DNA from: Selaginella tamariscina
Taxonomy: Eukaryota; Streptophyta; Lycopodiopsida; Selaginellales; Selaginellaceae
Assembly (NCBI GenBank): GCA_003024785.1
Contig: PUQB01000012.1
Coordinates: forward strand, 1,176,519-1,240,518
Direction: 5' to 3'
Length of the DNA: 64,000 nucleotides
Numbering within the stretch: position 1 is the first letter of the stretch; each line of letters starts with the position of its first letter. The notes beneath the pieces were generated by a model. The model was not told the DNA's origin and did no database searches. It was given only the letters and a program-made list of their open reading frames with translations. A program made the translations under genes and the position numbers. This document shows, in pieces, positions 11,862 to 22,825 of the stretch.

Positions 11862-13411
11862 CACACACACAACACACAGATATATATATATATATATTAT
11901 TGAAAGTTTGATTTGTGTAAAATGCTAGATTTCTTTGCTACGCGATATATCTGAAGATGTGGTGGCACCAATTCTTCCTGAAGTTACAGCAAGTACTATG
12001 AGCAATGTTACGGATTTCGATCAAGATTTTAGCGAAAAGGAACCTGTAGCTAGTGCTCATGTTACCATGAGAACTAATTCGGGCCCAGAGGTACATGCTG
12101 CATTTATACACACGTATATTTATAAACAAATACATAGTTTATAAAATGAGATATATTTGTATAGCATGCATATATATATATATATATATATATGGTATGT
12201 AGGTGTGTGTGTGTTTATTTTATGCAGGGTGATGTATATGCTGTGGAGTCTGATGAGGATGGATTATGGTCACATCAAGTATTGGATGCAGACTGGGGGA
12301 ACTTTGAAACTGCAGAAGTAAGTTAATTTGCTTTTCTTTCTTAATCCCGTTAATTAACTTCTTTGTTAACAGCCTAATGGATATATGTCACACACGCTGT
12401 CAATGATGGTTAATGACGCCCCTGGTGTACTAAACCGCTTAACTGGAGTCTTCTCAAGGCGTGGGTATAACATCCAGGTATATGCATGATTATTTGAGTT
12501 TATTTGATTACTGTTAATCTAGTATATTCAATATATTAGTGTAATTAATCATATTGACAATTATATTAGTTTTAATAGTTTTATTACTTAGTTACTTTTA
12601 CTTGTACTATAAATATATTAACACTTTTATCAGAGCTTAGCTGTTGGACTTTCTGAAATGGAGGGAATTTCACGCATCACGACTGTTGTACCTGGCACTG
12701 ACGAATCTATTTGTAAACTGCTTCGTCAACTCTCAAAGCTTATCGATGTCGTTCAGGTCTCTCCCTCTCCCTCTCCCTCCCTCCCTCCCTCCCCTTCCCC
12801 TCTCTCTATATATTATATGTGTGTGTGTGTGTGAATATATTATGTATGCAATATATAGTACTAATATTTATTATTATTAATATATTTATTTTATATATGT
12901 TATTTTCCATTGTTGCAGGTTCACGATATTACTCATTTGCCATTTGCACAAAGAGAGCTTATGTTGATAAAGATTTCGGCATCACCATCTTCCAGACGGG
13001 ATATTCTGGACCTTGCTAGTGTCTTCCGTGCTAAAACAGTAGATTTATCATCACGCAGCATTACTCTTGAGGTACTGAGATTAATCACATAATTTAATAT
13101 GACTGATTAAATTATTTAATATTTGATTGAACTTACTAAATAGTTAAGTGATTAATATTTAAAACAGTTGACCGGGCACTTGAATAAAATGGCTGCGCTT
13201 CAACGTTTGTTAGAACCTTACGGTATTCTGGAGGTAATTATATATATATTTCCATAGGAAATAATAGTTTCTTTTCTTGCTTAAACTCATTTTTAATCAT
13301 CTAATTAATTAATTAATTTTGATGTAGGTTGCAAGAACAGGTCGTTTAGCACTGGTTCGTGATTCTGGAGTCGATACCAAGTACTTACGCCACTTGCAGC
13401 AAGTTAATTAA
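9875..13411 (+). CDS. Acetolactate synthase regulatory (small) subunit, copy A
   Basis: Twelve exons: 9875-10077, 10912-11127, 11271-11354, 11514-11582, 11651-11734, 11929-12090, 12228-12317, 12373-12477, 12634-12756, 12919-13071, 13168-13233, 13328-13411, all with GT-AG introns. The product would be about 478 residues and would regulate plastid acetolactate synthase, the first step of branched-chain amino-acid synthesis, conferring valine/leucine feedback. It has the plant two-unit layout: one ACT unit with [20 protein letters not shown] and one with [20 protein letters not shown], each followed by its ALS_ss C-terminal part. The N-terminus (about 65 residues) should be a chloroplast transit peptide. 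Oddity: exon 2 has seven T at 10935-10941 where copy B has five, which breaks the frame just before VGDESG. Exons 2-3 also carry V-to-M, V-to-G and V-to-L changes relative to copy B, which keeps the family residue. Either a decaying copy or a homopolymer error. Confidence 0.93.
11830..11877. repeat. (CA)n microsatellite in ALS copy A intron 5
   Basis: An interrupted CA run is followed by (TA)n, just upstream of exon 6. The corresponding run in copy B (about 41728-41755) is much shorter. Confidence 0.9.
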
Positions 13412-14380
13412 TGAGGTAAATCCATTTTGATAAATAATAACTCTTTGCTTGTGTGTGTGTGTATTGTGTTTGTGTGTGTATATATACAGCAGAGTGTGCT
13501 GAAGCCTAATTTTCTTAAATGATATGTAAAGAAGAATCATTTATTTATTTATATATATTTTAAACAAACACTATCACTCTTGTTAACGTAAACGAAGGCT
13601 TACATTATTTAATAATAATCAATATTAAATATTATAGTAAACAAATGCTTAAGATTATTAATTTAAATATTAAATATTAAATATTATGAACTAATAGTTT
13701 ACTATTGTTTGAGATTATTAAACTAAAATAATAAGTATTAACAGAATATAATTATTGATGACTACATATACATAGTAATAATAAACATTTCTCTATACTA
13801 TTGTTTATCATAGTGATTATTAAGTAATATTTAGAATATGACAATTAGAAGTTTAATGGGTTTTATTCAGTTGTTGATTTATTCATTTAATTAAATAAAA
13901 TAAAAGTTTATTAATTTTGACACATGCACACAGACCCACACACACACACACATGTATAAGTTTTACTCCAATAAATACACTAAATACAATTACTTTTAAA
14001 ATTAGCTCTTAAATTTTAATTTAAAATTTCATGCACTTTAGGTAGAATATATTTTTAAAACAATCATTTATGTAATATGGCATCTACTAACATTTTCTTT
14101 TTTAGTTTATTTCATTTCAATTTATTATGATTAAATATTTTATTTCATTACAATTTTTATAGTTTGAATATATAAAATATCATTTCTAACATAAATATTT
14201 GGATTTGTTTAAATAAATTTTTATGTTAAAAAATAGGGAAAATTAAATTTATATCCTTAAAGTTTATCATATTTATATATATAAGTTTTATATTTACATA
14301 TATACTCCTAAACTTCAATTTAAAACTTTATGAATACTCCAATGAATACACTAAATACAATTACTTTTAAAATTAGCTCT
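13412..14380. other. AT-rich spacer with the first unit of a local tandem duplication
   Basis: No gene. The stretch about 13966-14331 starts again at about 14332 (actccaatgaatacactaaa), is interrupted at 14380 by the Ty3/gypsy element, and resumes at 19251. Segment B has only one such unit (from about 43874). The second unit has diverged more than the first relative to B. Confidence 0.65.
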
Positions 14381-14541
14381 TGTGAGAACTCGGAATATAG
14401 AAATGTGTATCTCCATTAGTTCAGAAACCCTAACTTATATACAAGAGCGAGTGGTCCAGATTGAATCCAATCCGACGGCTATCAAAATCCACTACGCTAA
14501 TAATAGTATGTGCACATGCAGCCGTACACGTGGATCTTACA
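14381..14541 (-). repeat. 3' LTR of the 14.4-19.3 kb Ty3/gypsy element
   Basis: 161 bp, TG...CA ends. Almost identical to the repeat at 19090-19250. Confidence 0.95.
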
Positions 14542-14573
14542 TCATCCCCTCCTCTCGGAAGGGTGTAAGTTGG

Positions 14574-17509
14574 TTAGGGTTCTCTTGTAGACGGGCCCGG
14601 ATCTGGAGGAACATCAGGAGGAGGCACTGGTGGATCTGTAGGCGGCACAACTTGTTCCCGTTGCACAAAATGCTTCAACCGTTGTACATGTACAATCTCC
14701 GGAGGATCGGGTTGAATGTCGTGCCGAACCTCATAAACCTGTGGCCCTACTTGCCGTAGCACTCGATACGGTCCTTTCCACTGAGGAAGGAGACTCTTAG
14801 CTAAACCACGTACCGTAAGCTTGGGAAAACGAACCAACACCAGTTCATCAACCTTGTACTCCGCAGGAGGACGATGATGCGAGTTGTAGCGTTGTTGTTG
14901 TCCTACTTGTACGCGGCCCAAGTGTTCTGCTGACTCCGCACGAACCAATGGAAGAATGCTCGTCAGATACCGATCCCACGACCTAGCATCAGCAGCTCGC
15001 GGTAACCGAGAAGGCAAACCCAACTCCGTTGGCAACACCGGGTCATGACCATACAAAGCTTATATGGGGAAGTACCAATGGAACTTTGAACTCCAGTGAC
15101 ATAAGCATATCGGAGAGACGGCAGATAACCATCCCAATCTGAATGTTGAAAGTTCACATACTTCGCGATCATCCCCTTGAAGGTTCTGACGAGCCGTTCC
15201 ACTAAACCATCTGTCTGAGGATGATAAGCACTTGTGAAAGTGTGGCGTATCCCTAATCGAGATGTCAAAACATGAAATGCCTCAGCCATAAATGCGGGAC
15301 CATTATCCGAGAGAATTCGCTCCGGACAAGAATGCTGAAACACGACCCGATTCAGGAGAAACTGACCAACAGCAGAAGCAGTCGCACTAGCAAGAGCACC
15401 AACTTCTACCCAACGAGTTAGGTAATCAGAAGCAATAATAACGTACTCGTTACCAGCAGTTGACCGCGGAAAAGGTCCCATCAAATCAAATGCCACCAAT
15501 TCAAACGGACGAGAAACTGCAATTGACTCCAACCGTCCTTCCGAAGCACATGGGGGAGTATTGCGAGCTTGGCACCACACACAGCTACGCACATACCGAA
15601 TCACATCTCCTCGCAACTCCGGCCAATAGAAAGATCTGCGCAGCTTCTCCATCACCCGACGATGTCCCATGTGCCCGCCAAGAATAGGAGAGTCATGGTA
15701 AGCATGGAGGAAGCGTGGAATGAAGATTGAAGGCACCACCAACCGCAAAGGATCATCTGGATCAGTCCCCACAAAATAAAGAAGGTCATCCTGAAGGCGA
15801 TACTGCGAATGTAAATGCCTGAAAGGCAAGTCATCAGCAAGTGATGCAGGATTCTCAAACCCATCACGAAGCCTTCGAATCCACGGCTCAACCTTTTGAG
15901 CTTCCCGAACCTCATCCAAAGACGGCAAATCTAACTCTGCATTCTGCGGACACTGAATGTCAAGCACAGCAACTGCTGATGGTACGGAATCTTCGTCCAA
16001 AAAGTCCACTGAAGCTGGAACAACTGGTTCCTCTGGGGCAACAGAAGAGAGAGAAGGTGGAAGAGGAGCCCGAGAAAGAGCATCAGCATCAGCCATGGAA
16101 CTTCCTGGGCGATGAACAACTTCAAAGTCGTAAATTTGAAGTTTCAAGGCCCACCGAGCAGTACGCCCAATCAAATTCTTCCGCTTCAACAACGAAGTGA
16201 CTGCTGCATGATCGCCTTCCAACAACGTCCGAACCATGCAAGTAGGCATGGAGCTTCTCAAAACCCCAAACTGCTGCTAGACACTCCTTTTCAGTCGTGG
16301 AGTAATTCACCTCTGCTGGCTGCAATGTACGGCTGATGTACGCAATGGGATGTCGTTGGCCAGGAACACTCGTACTCTCCTGCATCAATACACCCCCAGG
16401 CCGATGTCAGAAGCATCTACACGCAAGATGAAAGGACGGGTGTAATCCGGGTACGCCAAAACTGGAGGAGTCGTCAACAACTCTTTGAGATCTGCAAATG
16501 CCTGCTTGCAATCCTTAGACCAAACAAAAGAAGTCATTGACGATTTCAACAACGCGCGCAACGGTGCAGTACGATCTGAAAGATGATCCACAAAACGACC
16601 CAGATATTGTACCTTGCCAAGAAAGCGTTGCACATCATTCACACACTTTGGCGTAGGGAACTTCAAAACTGCAACTAGTTTGTCAGGATCGACTTGCAAA
16701 CCTTCACGTGAAATGCGATAACCCAGATAAGTGGTGTCCTTTGATCCAAACACACACTTAGATGGCTTCAACTTCAAACCAACTTCCCGCAGTCGATCCA
16801 AAACCTTACGTACATCACCGACATGCTCCTCCCACGTTCCATCCGAATGGATCAAAACATCATCGATGAAATCGGCAGTCACCTCCGGCATGTCGCAAAG
16901 AACCTCGTCCATCATACGCTGGAAAGTTGCTGGAGCATTGCTCAAACCGAAAGGCATCACCAGGAACTCGTACAGGCCAAATGGTGTCCGAAAAGCAGTC
17001 TTGGGAATGTCCATGTCAGCCATCGGAACTTGCCAATATCCAGATGCGAGATCTAACTTGGTGAACCAACGGCTCCGCCCCAGTCGATCCAAAAGGTCTG
17101 CAGTATGAGGAAGTGGGTACACATCTGAGACGGTTACCTCATTTAACGGGCGATAGTCAATGCAGAATCGAACGCTCCCATCAGGCTTCGTCACAAGGTG
17201 AGGTTCGCACGCCCAAGGACTTCGAGACTTCCGGATAACACCCTTCTCCAACATCTCTTTGACATTCGCTCGTAAGATCTTGAGCTCCTTTGGTGATCGA
17301 CGCCGAACAGGTACCTTGATTGGCCTAGCTTCTCCAGTTGGAATAGGGTGGCGTGTCGCAATCTTGGCCCCAGATGACAAGTCGAAGTTGAAAAGATCAG
17401 CATACTCCTTCTTGAGTTGATCAACAACTACAGCACGACGATCATCTGATGGATCCAAAGAAGAAAGGAAGAGCATGAAGGGAAAATGGTTGGAAATAGG
17501 GTGAGACAA
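14574..17509 (-). other. pol region of the Ty3/gypsy element
   Basis: From 5' to 3' on the minus strand: reverse transcriptase with FTKLDLASGYWQVP and the FIDDVL active-site block (about 17500-16800), RNase H (about 16700-16150), integrase zinc finger H-H-C-C (HMGHRRVMEKL to CVWCQARN, about 15690-15570), integrase core (DLMGPFPRS onward) and a C-terminal KGPYRVLRQVGPQVYEV block. Pro-rich end, no chromodomain. Part of a fossil element with several breaks. Confidence 0.85.
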
Positions 17510-17559
17510 AAGTGATGGAAGCAGAGGTGGAAGCAGATGGACGAAGTGGAATAGAAGTA

Positions 17560-18900
17560 AGAGGAATGGAAGAAAGACGAGGGAGAGTCAAACAAGGGGG
17601 AGACTTTTCAAAGTCACACTTGGCATGATTGCGAGTTAACCAATCCATACCAAGAATAAGGTGAAAAGCTTGACTCGGCACCACCCGCAAAGATTGAAGC
17701 TCGAGCTCACAATCACACACGAACAACAATGTCCACTTCATCCGCGAACAAGCATGAGTATGTCCGTTGCCGTACAGAATGAAGACTGGTTCTACCGCAC
17801 GACGCAAATGAAGGCTGCAACGTGTAGCAACAGATTGAGAAACAGAGGACAAACTTGAACCTGTATCCACCAACACTGAAAGGAAAACAGGACGTGGCGT
17901 GTGATTAAAACGAGCTTGAAAAGTGAAAACCGGATGATTTGGTGCCGAGTGAACCCCTTGATGATACTCCCGAAAGAAAGGAGGGGTCACTAATTTATTC
18001 GCACGAGGACCCTCCTCTACTCGTGCGATTCGTCGTTTCCCGGAAGATCCACCATCACAACCTTCCACTGCAGCAGCACCAACCGGACGTTGTTGACGCC
18101 ATGGCCTCCATCCTGGAAATGGGGGACGCCAATCGGGAAACCGTTGACAGCGCCGATACGTGTGTCCAACCTCATCACATGCCCAACAACGAACTGCACG
18201 TCCACGTCCTCGTCCACGGGCCCCACCTTGTGCTGGTACACGAGCGGCAACAGCCTCAACCTCCATCGGAGCAGGTCCATCCCCAACATGGAGTGGAACA
18301 AGAGCACGTGAAGGCAAGTGGGAGAGGTGACGACTCATATCGTTGTGCCAGCCTCAAAGCATCGTCAAGAGTCACTGGAGCTAGTGCATGCACAAGCCCC
18401 ACAAGGTCTTGACGAAGTGCTGGCCACAACATACCTAACTTGATGCGTTCCGACATGTTAGGTTCTGCACGCAGCAAAAGGCTTCGAAAGCGAACACCAA
18501 ACTGCATCACCGACTCAGATGGCTCCTGACGAATACGATGCAACTGCTGAAAAGCATCATCACAGTCGTCCGCATGCCCAAATGCACGTTTGAAGATCTC
18601 TGGAAGAATATTCCAATCTCCACGAGTTGCAACGTCCAGACCATTGTACCACTGCAACGCCGTCCCTTGAAGACAAGTAGGAAACTCGCGCAAACACTGA
18701 GCACCGTCCCACGAATGATATGTGGCAACCACAATGAAGTGGTCAAACCAATGGTACACATCATCTCCAGGATTTCCGCGAAAGAAATCCGGCCGGACAC
18801 GGGGGTTTGCAACATGAGTAGGAGGAGTACCCTGGACTGTGAATGCTGCCATCAACTGAGAATGATTGTTCAGTTGCACACGCATGGCATCCAACAATGC
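17560..18900 (-). other. gag and protease region of the Ty3/gypsy element
   Basis: The minus strand shows a capsid-like gag (FFRGNPGDDVYHWFDHF; FGVRFRSLLLRAEP), a CCHC zinc knuckle (CWACDEVGHTYRRC) and an aspartic protease with VDTGSSLS and ILGMDWL. The order is that of Ty3/gypsy elements. Broken. Confidence 0.85.
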
Positions 18901-19089
18901 ATGAGTAACTGCTCCACAGACAAGGGATTTGCCTGTTGTGGATTCATGGACGAAGAAGAGACAAAATCCACAAGAAAAATAGATCTAGACAATGGAAAAG
19001 CTAGACCTAAGAAGACAAAGAAAATTGAAAAAAGACACAAATCCGAGCACTCCGTAGGGACAATTAGAGGTGCCCCTCACCTCCACCAA

Positions 19090-19250
19090 TGTGAGAGCTC
19101 GGAATATAGAAATGTGTATATCCATTAGTTCAGAAACCCTAACTTATATACAAGAGCGAGTGGTCCAGATTGAATCCAATCCGACGGCTATCAAAATCCA
19201 CTACGCTAATAATAGTATGTGCACATGCAGCCGTACACGTGGATCTTACA
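19090..19250 (-). repeat. 5' LTR of the 14.4-19.3 kb Ty3/gypsy element
   Basis: 161 bp, two differences from the LTR at 14381-14541; followed by CTCTT, which matches the left flank. Confidence 0.95.
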
Positions 19251-19509
19251 CTCTTAAATTTCAATTTTAAATTTCAGGTTTAAAACATACATAAAGTTTG
19301 TAATGATTTTTTAAAAATCACAATCATTTATGTAATATAATAATTATTTACAAAATTGTGCATCTACTAATATTTTCTTTTTCGTTTATTCATTTCAATT
19401 TATTATAATTAAATATTTATTTCATTACAATTTTTATAGTTTGAATATATAAAATATCATTTCTAACATAAATATTTGGATTTGCTTAAATAAATTTTAT
19501 TAAAAAATA

Positions 19510-19942
19510 GGGAAAATTACATTTATACCCTTGAAATTTATCATATTTATATATTAAGTTTTATATTTACATATATACTCCTAAAACTTCAATTTAAACT
19601 TTATAAATTTTAAAATTAAAAATTAAAATACACTTTTAAAAATTTGTATTTTTTATATTTAGGTACTTATTAAACATATATATCACAATATAATATAATT
19701 ATTTTTAAAAATATTCTATTTTTTACTATGACAATTTTTTGATATTTAACACTTAATAAACTTTAATTATTTCATTTGCATATATTATGAATTAAAAATA
19801 TTTTTAATATATTATTTTAAAAATTAAAATATTATGATTGAAGTTTTTAAATGTATATATATGTAAATTTAAAACTTTTAGAGGGATATATGAAATATAA
19901 AATTTTAGGATATATATGTAAATATAATAAATTCATACAAAA
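19510..19942. mobile_element. MITE-like inverted-repeat element (segment A copy)
   Basis: It begins gggaaaattacatttatacc and its right part is an imperfect reverse complement of its left part (arms of about 80 bp). It is the counterpart of 44174-44645 in segment B. A third, left-arm-only copy lies at about 14234-14331 in the first tandem unit. No coding capacity; target duplication not resolved. Confidence 0.5.
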
Positions 19943-20758
19943 TATTATATAAAGTTATAAAATAATTTACTTAATATAGAATTTTATTTATTTATTTTTA
20001 AAATTTCTAATAATGGTTAAACTTTAAATGTTAATCTCAAAATTAAATTTATTTATAGATTGACTTTGGTATTTATTAAGTTTTGAAGTGTTTTAAAGTT
20101 TGATAAGGGTATTTAAATATAAATGTTTTTTAAGAATAAAAATGTAAATAAAGATATGTAATTTTTCTCTTACTTTAATTAATTACATTTACTAAATCAA
20201 ATACGTTGCGATATACACACACATGTTTTATAGTCACACAACTAAAACCTGTTGATTACTATAAATATCAATAATATATAACCTTAAAGAATAGCATTAA
20301 GTATTAAGATCAACAATAATGTATATATATAATCGATTAATAAATCACGACATAAATTAAAACTATGCATTTACAACCACAGTTTCAAATTTCCTCAATT
20401 GTTTCACTTATATGTATCGTATTTTTAAAATTGTAGTATTTAGAATAGTAAGGTCATCATATTGAGTATTTATTTAAAATATTAATATTCTGAATCGATT
20501 TATTATATATGGTATTTATAATATTATATTAACGTTAATGTTGATGCACCATCCTTCTAAGTTTCTACAAGTTATTAATAACCATCGCTCGCGTGTCTGA
20601 GAATATATGTTTGTGTACATATACATAAAATAAAAGTTACATATAATATTTATTATTTAAGACATTGAGTTGCATTTGAAAGTCAGTTTTATTCTTTCTC
20701 AAAAAATCACCATACAAGTTGCTGCTGAAGTAAGTAATCATATATATAGCATAGTAAT

Positions 20759-20795
<37 letters not shown>

Positions 20796-20858
20796 AATAG
20801 TTTAAGCAATATATAATAATACTAATAGATAAATAATTTATTAAAAAAAAAAACTAGA
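19943..20858. other. AT-rich spacer downstream of the kinase-like gene, copy A
   Basis: No gene; shared with segment B (about 44646-45547). A (CA)n run at about 20761-20791 is much shorter in B. Confidence 0.5.
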
Positions 20859-22590
20859 CTAATAAAAAAATAAAGCATTTCTTAAAGAGAGAAAACCTGG
20901 AGCTAAGTTGCATTCTCCCCTGTCTGTGCGATCGTCCGGACCGAGCACCCACCAGCCAACCATCACCCAGAGCAGACTCTGCGCTATCGTAGAACTTATC
21001 CAGCAACTTTGCCCGTAAAGCTCTGGCAGGAGCACTGAGTTCAGTAAACGGTTCCATGAGCTTTCCAACCAGATACAAATCAGACCGCTTCGTGTACATA
21101 CCAGCATCCAGGGTGTGTAAATCCCATACCCAGCCAGCAAGAAGGCTTCTTCCCCGTTCTGCCACACAGTCTCCAGGTCTATGAGCATCCAGCCACCATC
21201 ATCTGTCCTAAGAATGTTCTTCCATCTAACGTCCCTGTGAACCAAGTCTGCTTCATGTAACGCCCTCAATGCGTACAGCACGTCAATAACAGCTCGCCGG
21301 AGTGTATTTTCGTTCTTCACAGCCTCTTCATATCCACGGGCAACAAAACGGCTATATACTTGTCATCCACAGGGGTACGTAGATTGACCAGAGACCAGCT
21401 GCGCTGCCCGAACAAGGTACGCCTTCGTACGTATTCTGTCGATGTAAATCCCTCCATTACATGCTTAGACCACGGTTGAATTATCTTCAGAACTTAGGAT
21501 GGGCGATGATGACTCCCTGGAGATGTCTCTCTCTGCCGTATTTAGACGTCTGCAGACGGCAATACGGTCTCGGCGCAGAAGTCACTGTGTCAAAAACTTG
21601 CAGGAGAGTGAGAGCAATCCGTAGAAAGTTGATGGAGAGTCGTAGGCACTTGACTCTGTCCATTTGACACCATGTTGAGCTCCTCACTAAGACTATCCGC
21701 ATCACCCCCTCCTCACGGCCCACACCTGCATCTGAGTACCTGCTAAGCCACCCTATTATCCACTGGACAGGCCCAAAGAAGATCGCCGAGAGGTTTTCTA
21801 ACTTCCTGACCAAGTCGAGGTATGCTTGAAACAGAAACTTCTGTTTCTCCTCAAACGTCACAACAAGCCTGTTCTTTGCCCAAAGCATCAAGTGGGGCGT
21901 ACTCCCTACACTCGAATCTGTAACGTTCATGTCGAATGAAATCTGTGTTATGTCCGCTGGGGGACAGCATACACCACAGATTGCAGAACCTATGTCCCAC
22001 TGGCTTTGTGACATACTTTCCGACCAGCCTGGCTGATGTGCAATAGTCATGAATCCGGTTATGTGCACGGACATGGACTCCGCTGGATACTCATTGTGCG
22101 GGAAAAATGCAGAGATTTCGGATCCAGAGACTCATAAGTGCACTGCCCGATGGTAGCCTGAGAGGAAGCGGCTCCGCCAAGGCCTTCGGAGGCCATCAAG
22201 ATCAACGACGGAGTAGGGAAAAGGCTGCAGCACGGTTCGAGCACTCCCTGGTACGATCGACTGCAGGAGCTGCAAGAAACAACGCCTCTAAGAAAACACG
22301 CTACGTTGACATAGACTAGACATACCTCGTAGCCGGACATGGTAGCGGAACTCGTCCTGCAGCAAAGAGCCTCTGGCGGATTTGGAATCTCAGCCCATCG
22401 TCGTTAGTGAGAACGTCAGCTGCCCTGATCGAATCTAAACCACCGCTTCAATTCCGTACATCGCTGTGATATCGCTTGGCACCGGCTTGAATCGCGCCTT
22501 GGAAAGCTCTGCGACATCGATCCTCTCCTCGTTCGCCTCATGAATGTAAACCACGCGCCGCGGAGCGGCCGCAAAATCGAAGTCTTCCAT
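20859..22590 (-). pseudogene. Kinase-like protein gene, copy A (frames disrupted)
   Basis: Intronless-looking coding stretch from ATG 22590 (MEDFDFAAAPRRVVYIH) to about 20859. An N-terminal half of unknown fold (ITQISFDMNVTD; FEEKQKFLFQAYLDLVRKLE; RVKCLRLSINFLRIALTLLQ) is followed by a protein-kinase-like C-terminal lobe. That lobe has LHEADLVHRDVRWKNIL (HRD-type catalytic Asp and downstream Asn, about 21240) and LIDLETVW in the place of DFG. The usual Gly-rich loop and VAIK lysine are not obvious. Several one- or two-base indels relative to copy B break the frame. A telo-box lies just upstream. I do not recognise a named family; a host kinase-like gene or pseudogene. Confidence 0.6.
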
Positions 22591-22594
22591 ATAA

Positions 22595-22603
22595 AAACCC
22601 TAA
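22595..22603 (-). promoter_or_regulatory. Telo-box upstream of kinase-like copy A
   Basis: AAACCCTAA lies five bases upstream of the start codon of the kinase-like gene. Copy B has a similar ctaaccctaaccc stretch at about 47226-47238. Telo-boxes are common near plant transcription starts; function here is inferred. Confidence 0.4.
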
Positions 22604-22670
22604 ACCTAATCCCGCATTTGGTATCAAAATGAATATGCTTATTAGATCCTATGATCATTATACTCACATA

Positions 22671-22825
22671 TGCCTGGAATGGGCATCTGCAAAACCAGAA
22701 GCACGTTCGATGAAATGCCGGATCAGAACTCTGTCTTTTAAAGATATATCACTAAGAGATTGTCCGATCAGATGCCGGATCCGAACGCTCTCTCGTGGAC
22801 TGCGATAGTCACAATGCCCAACTCA
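22671..22825 (+). pseudogene. Pentatricopeptide-repeat (PPR) gene fragment
   Basis: Two consecutive PPR-like pieces can be read: FDEMPDQNSV (22706-22735) and LSDQMPDPNALSWTAIVTMPN (22760-22822). These are the typical 'hFDxMPxxNxxSWTAhh' signature of plant PLS-class PPR proteins in organelle RNA editing. Only about 150 bp is left, the two pieces are interrupted, and no longer PPR frame surrounds them. The fragment sits 80 bp beyond the right end of segment A. Confidence 0.6.

Larger units (their letters stand above)
14381..19250 (-). mobile_element. Ty3/gypsy LTR retrotransposon, 4870 bp
   Basis: Bounded by two 161-bp LTRs (14381-14541 and 19090-19250) that start TGTGAG and end CTTACA and differ at only two positions, so the insertion is recent. 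Flanks show a 4-5 bp target duplication CTCT(T), and segment B has the empty site. On the minus strand the order is gag with a CCHC knuckle, protease, reverse transcriptase, RNase H, integrase, which is the Ty3/gypsy order. No chromodomain was seen after the integrase. A purine-rich tract lies just inside the 3' LTR (left end), and a TGG-starting stretch next to the 5' LTR may be the primer-binding site. Coding capacity is broken in a handful of places. Confidence 0.93.
7702..22590. repeat. Segmental duplication, copy A
   Basis: Sequence from about 7702 (aattgaaaaagaaaatattg) onward aligns, introns and spacers included, with 37860-47206. Shared parts are the copia fossil, the acetolactate synthase small-subunit gene, the AT-rich spacer and the kinase-like gene up to its start codon. 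Similarity stops at both outer ends. Copy A is longer because of a 4.87-kb Ty3/gypsy insertion, a 251-bp MITE and an extra local tandem unit of about 370 bp. Intron sequences are nearly identical, so the duplication is recent, or the two copies are alleles placed in series by the assembly. Confidence 0.9.

Noticed and set aside
12170-12192. TATA-like (TA)n runs as promoters
   Set aside because: They are microsatellites inside introns, variable between the two copies, and not placed upstream of any start codon.
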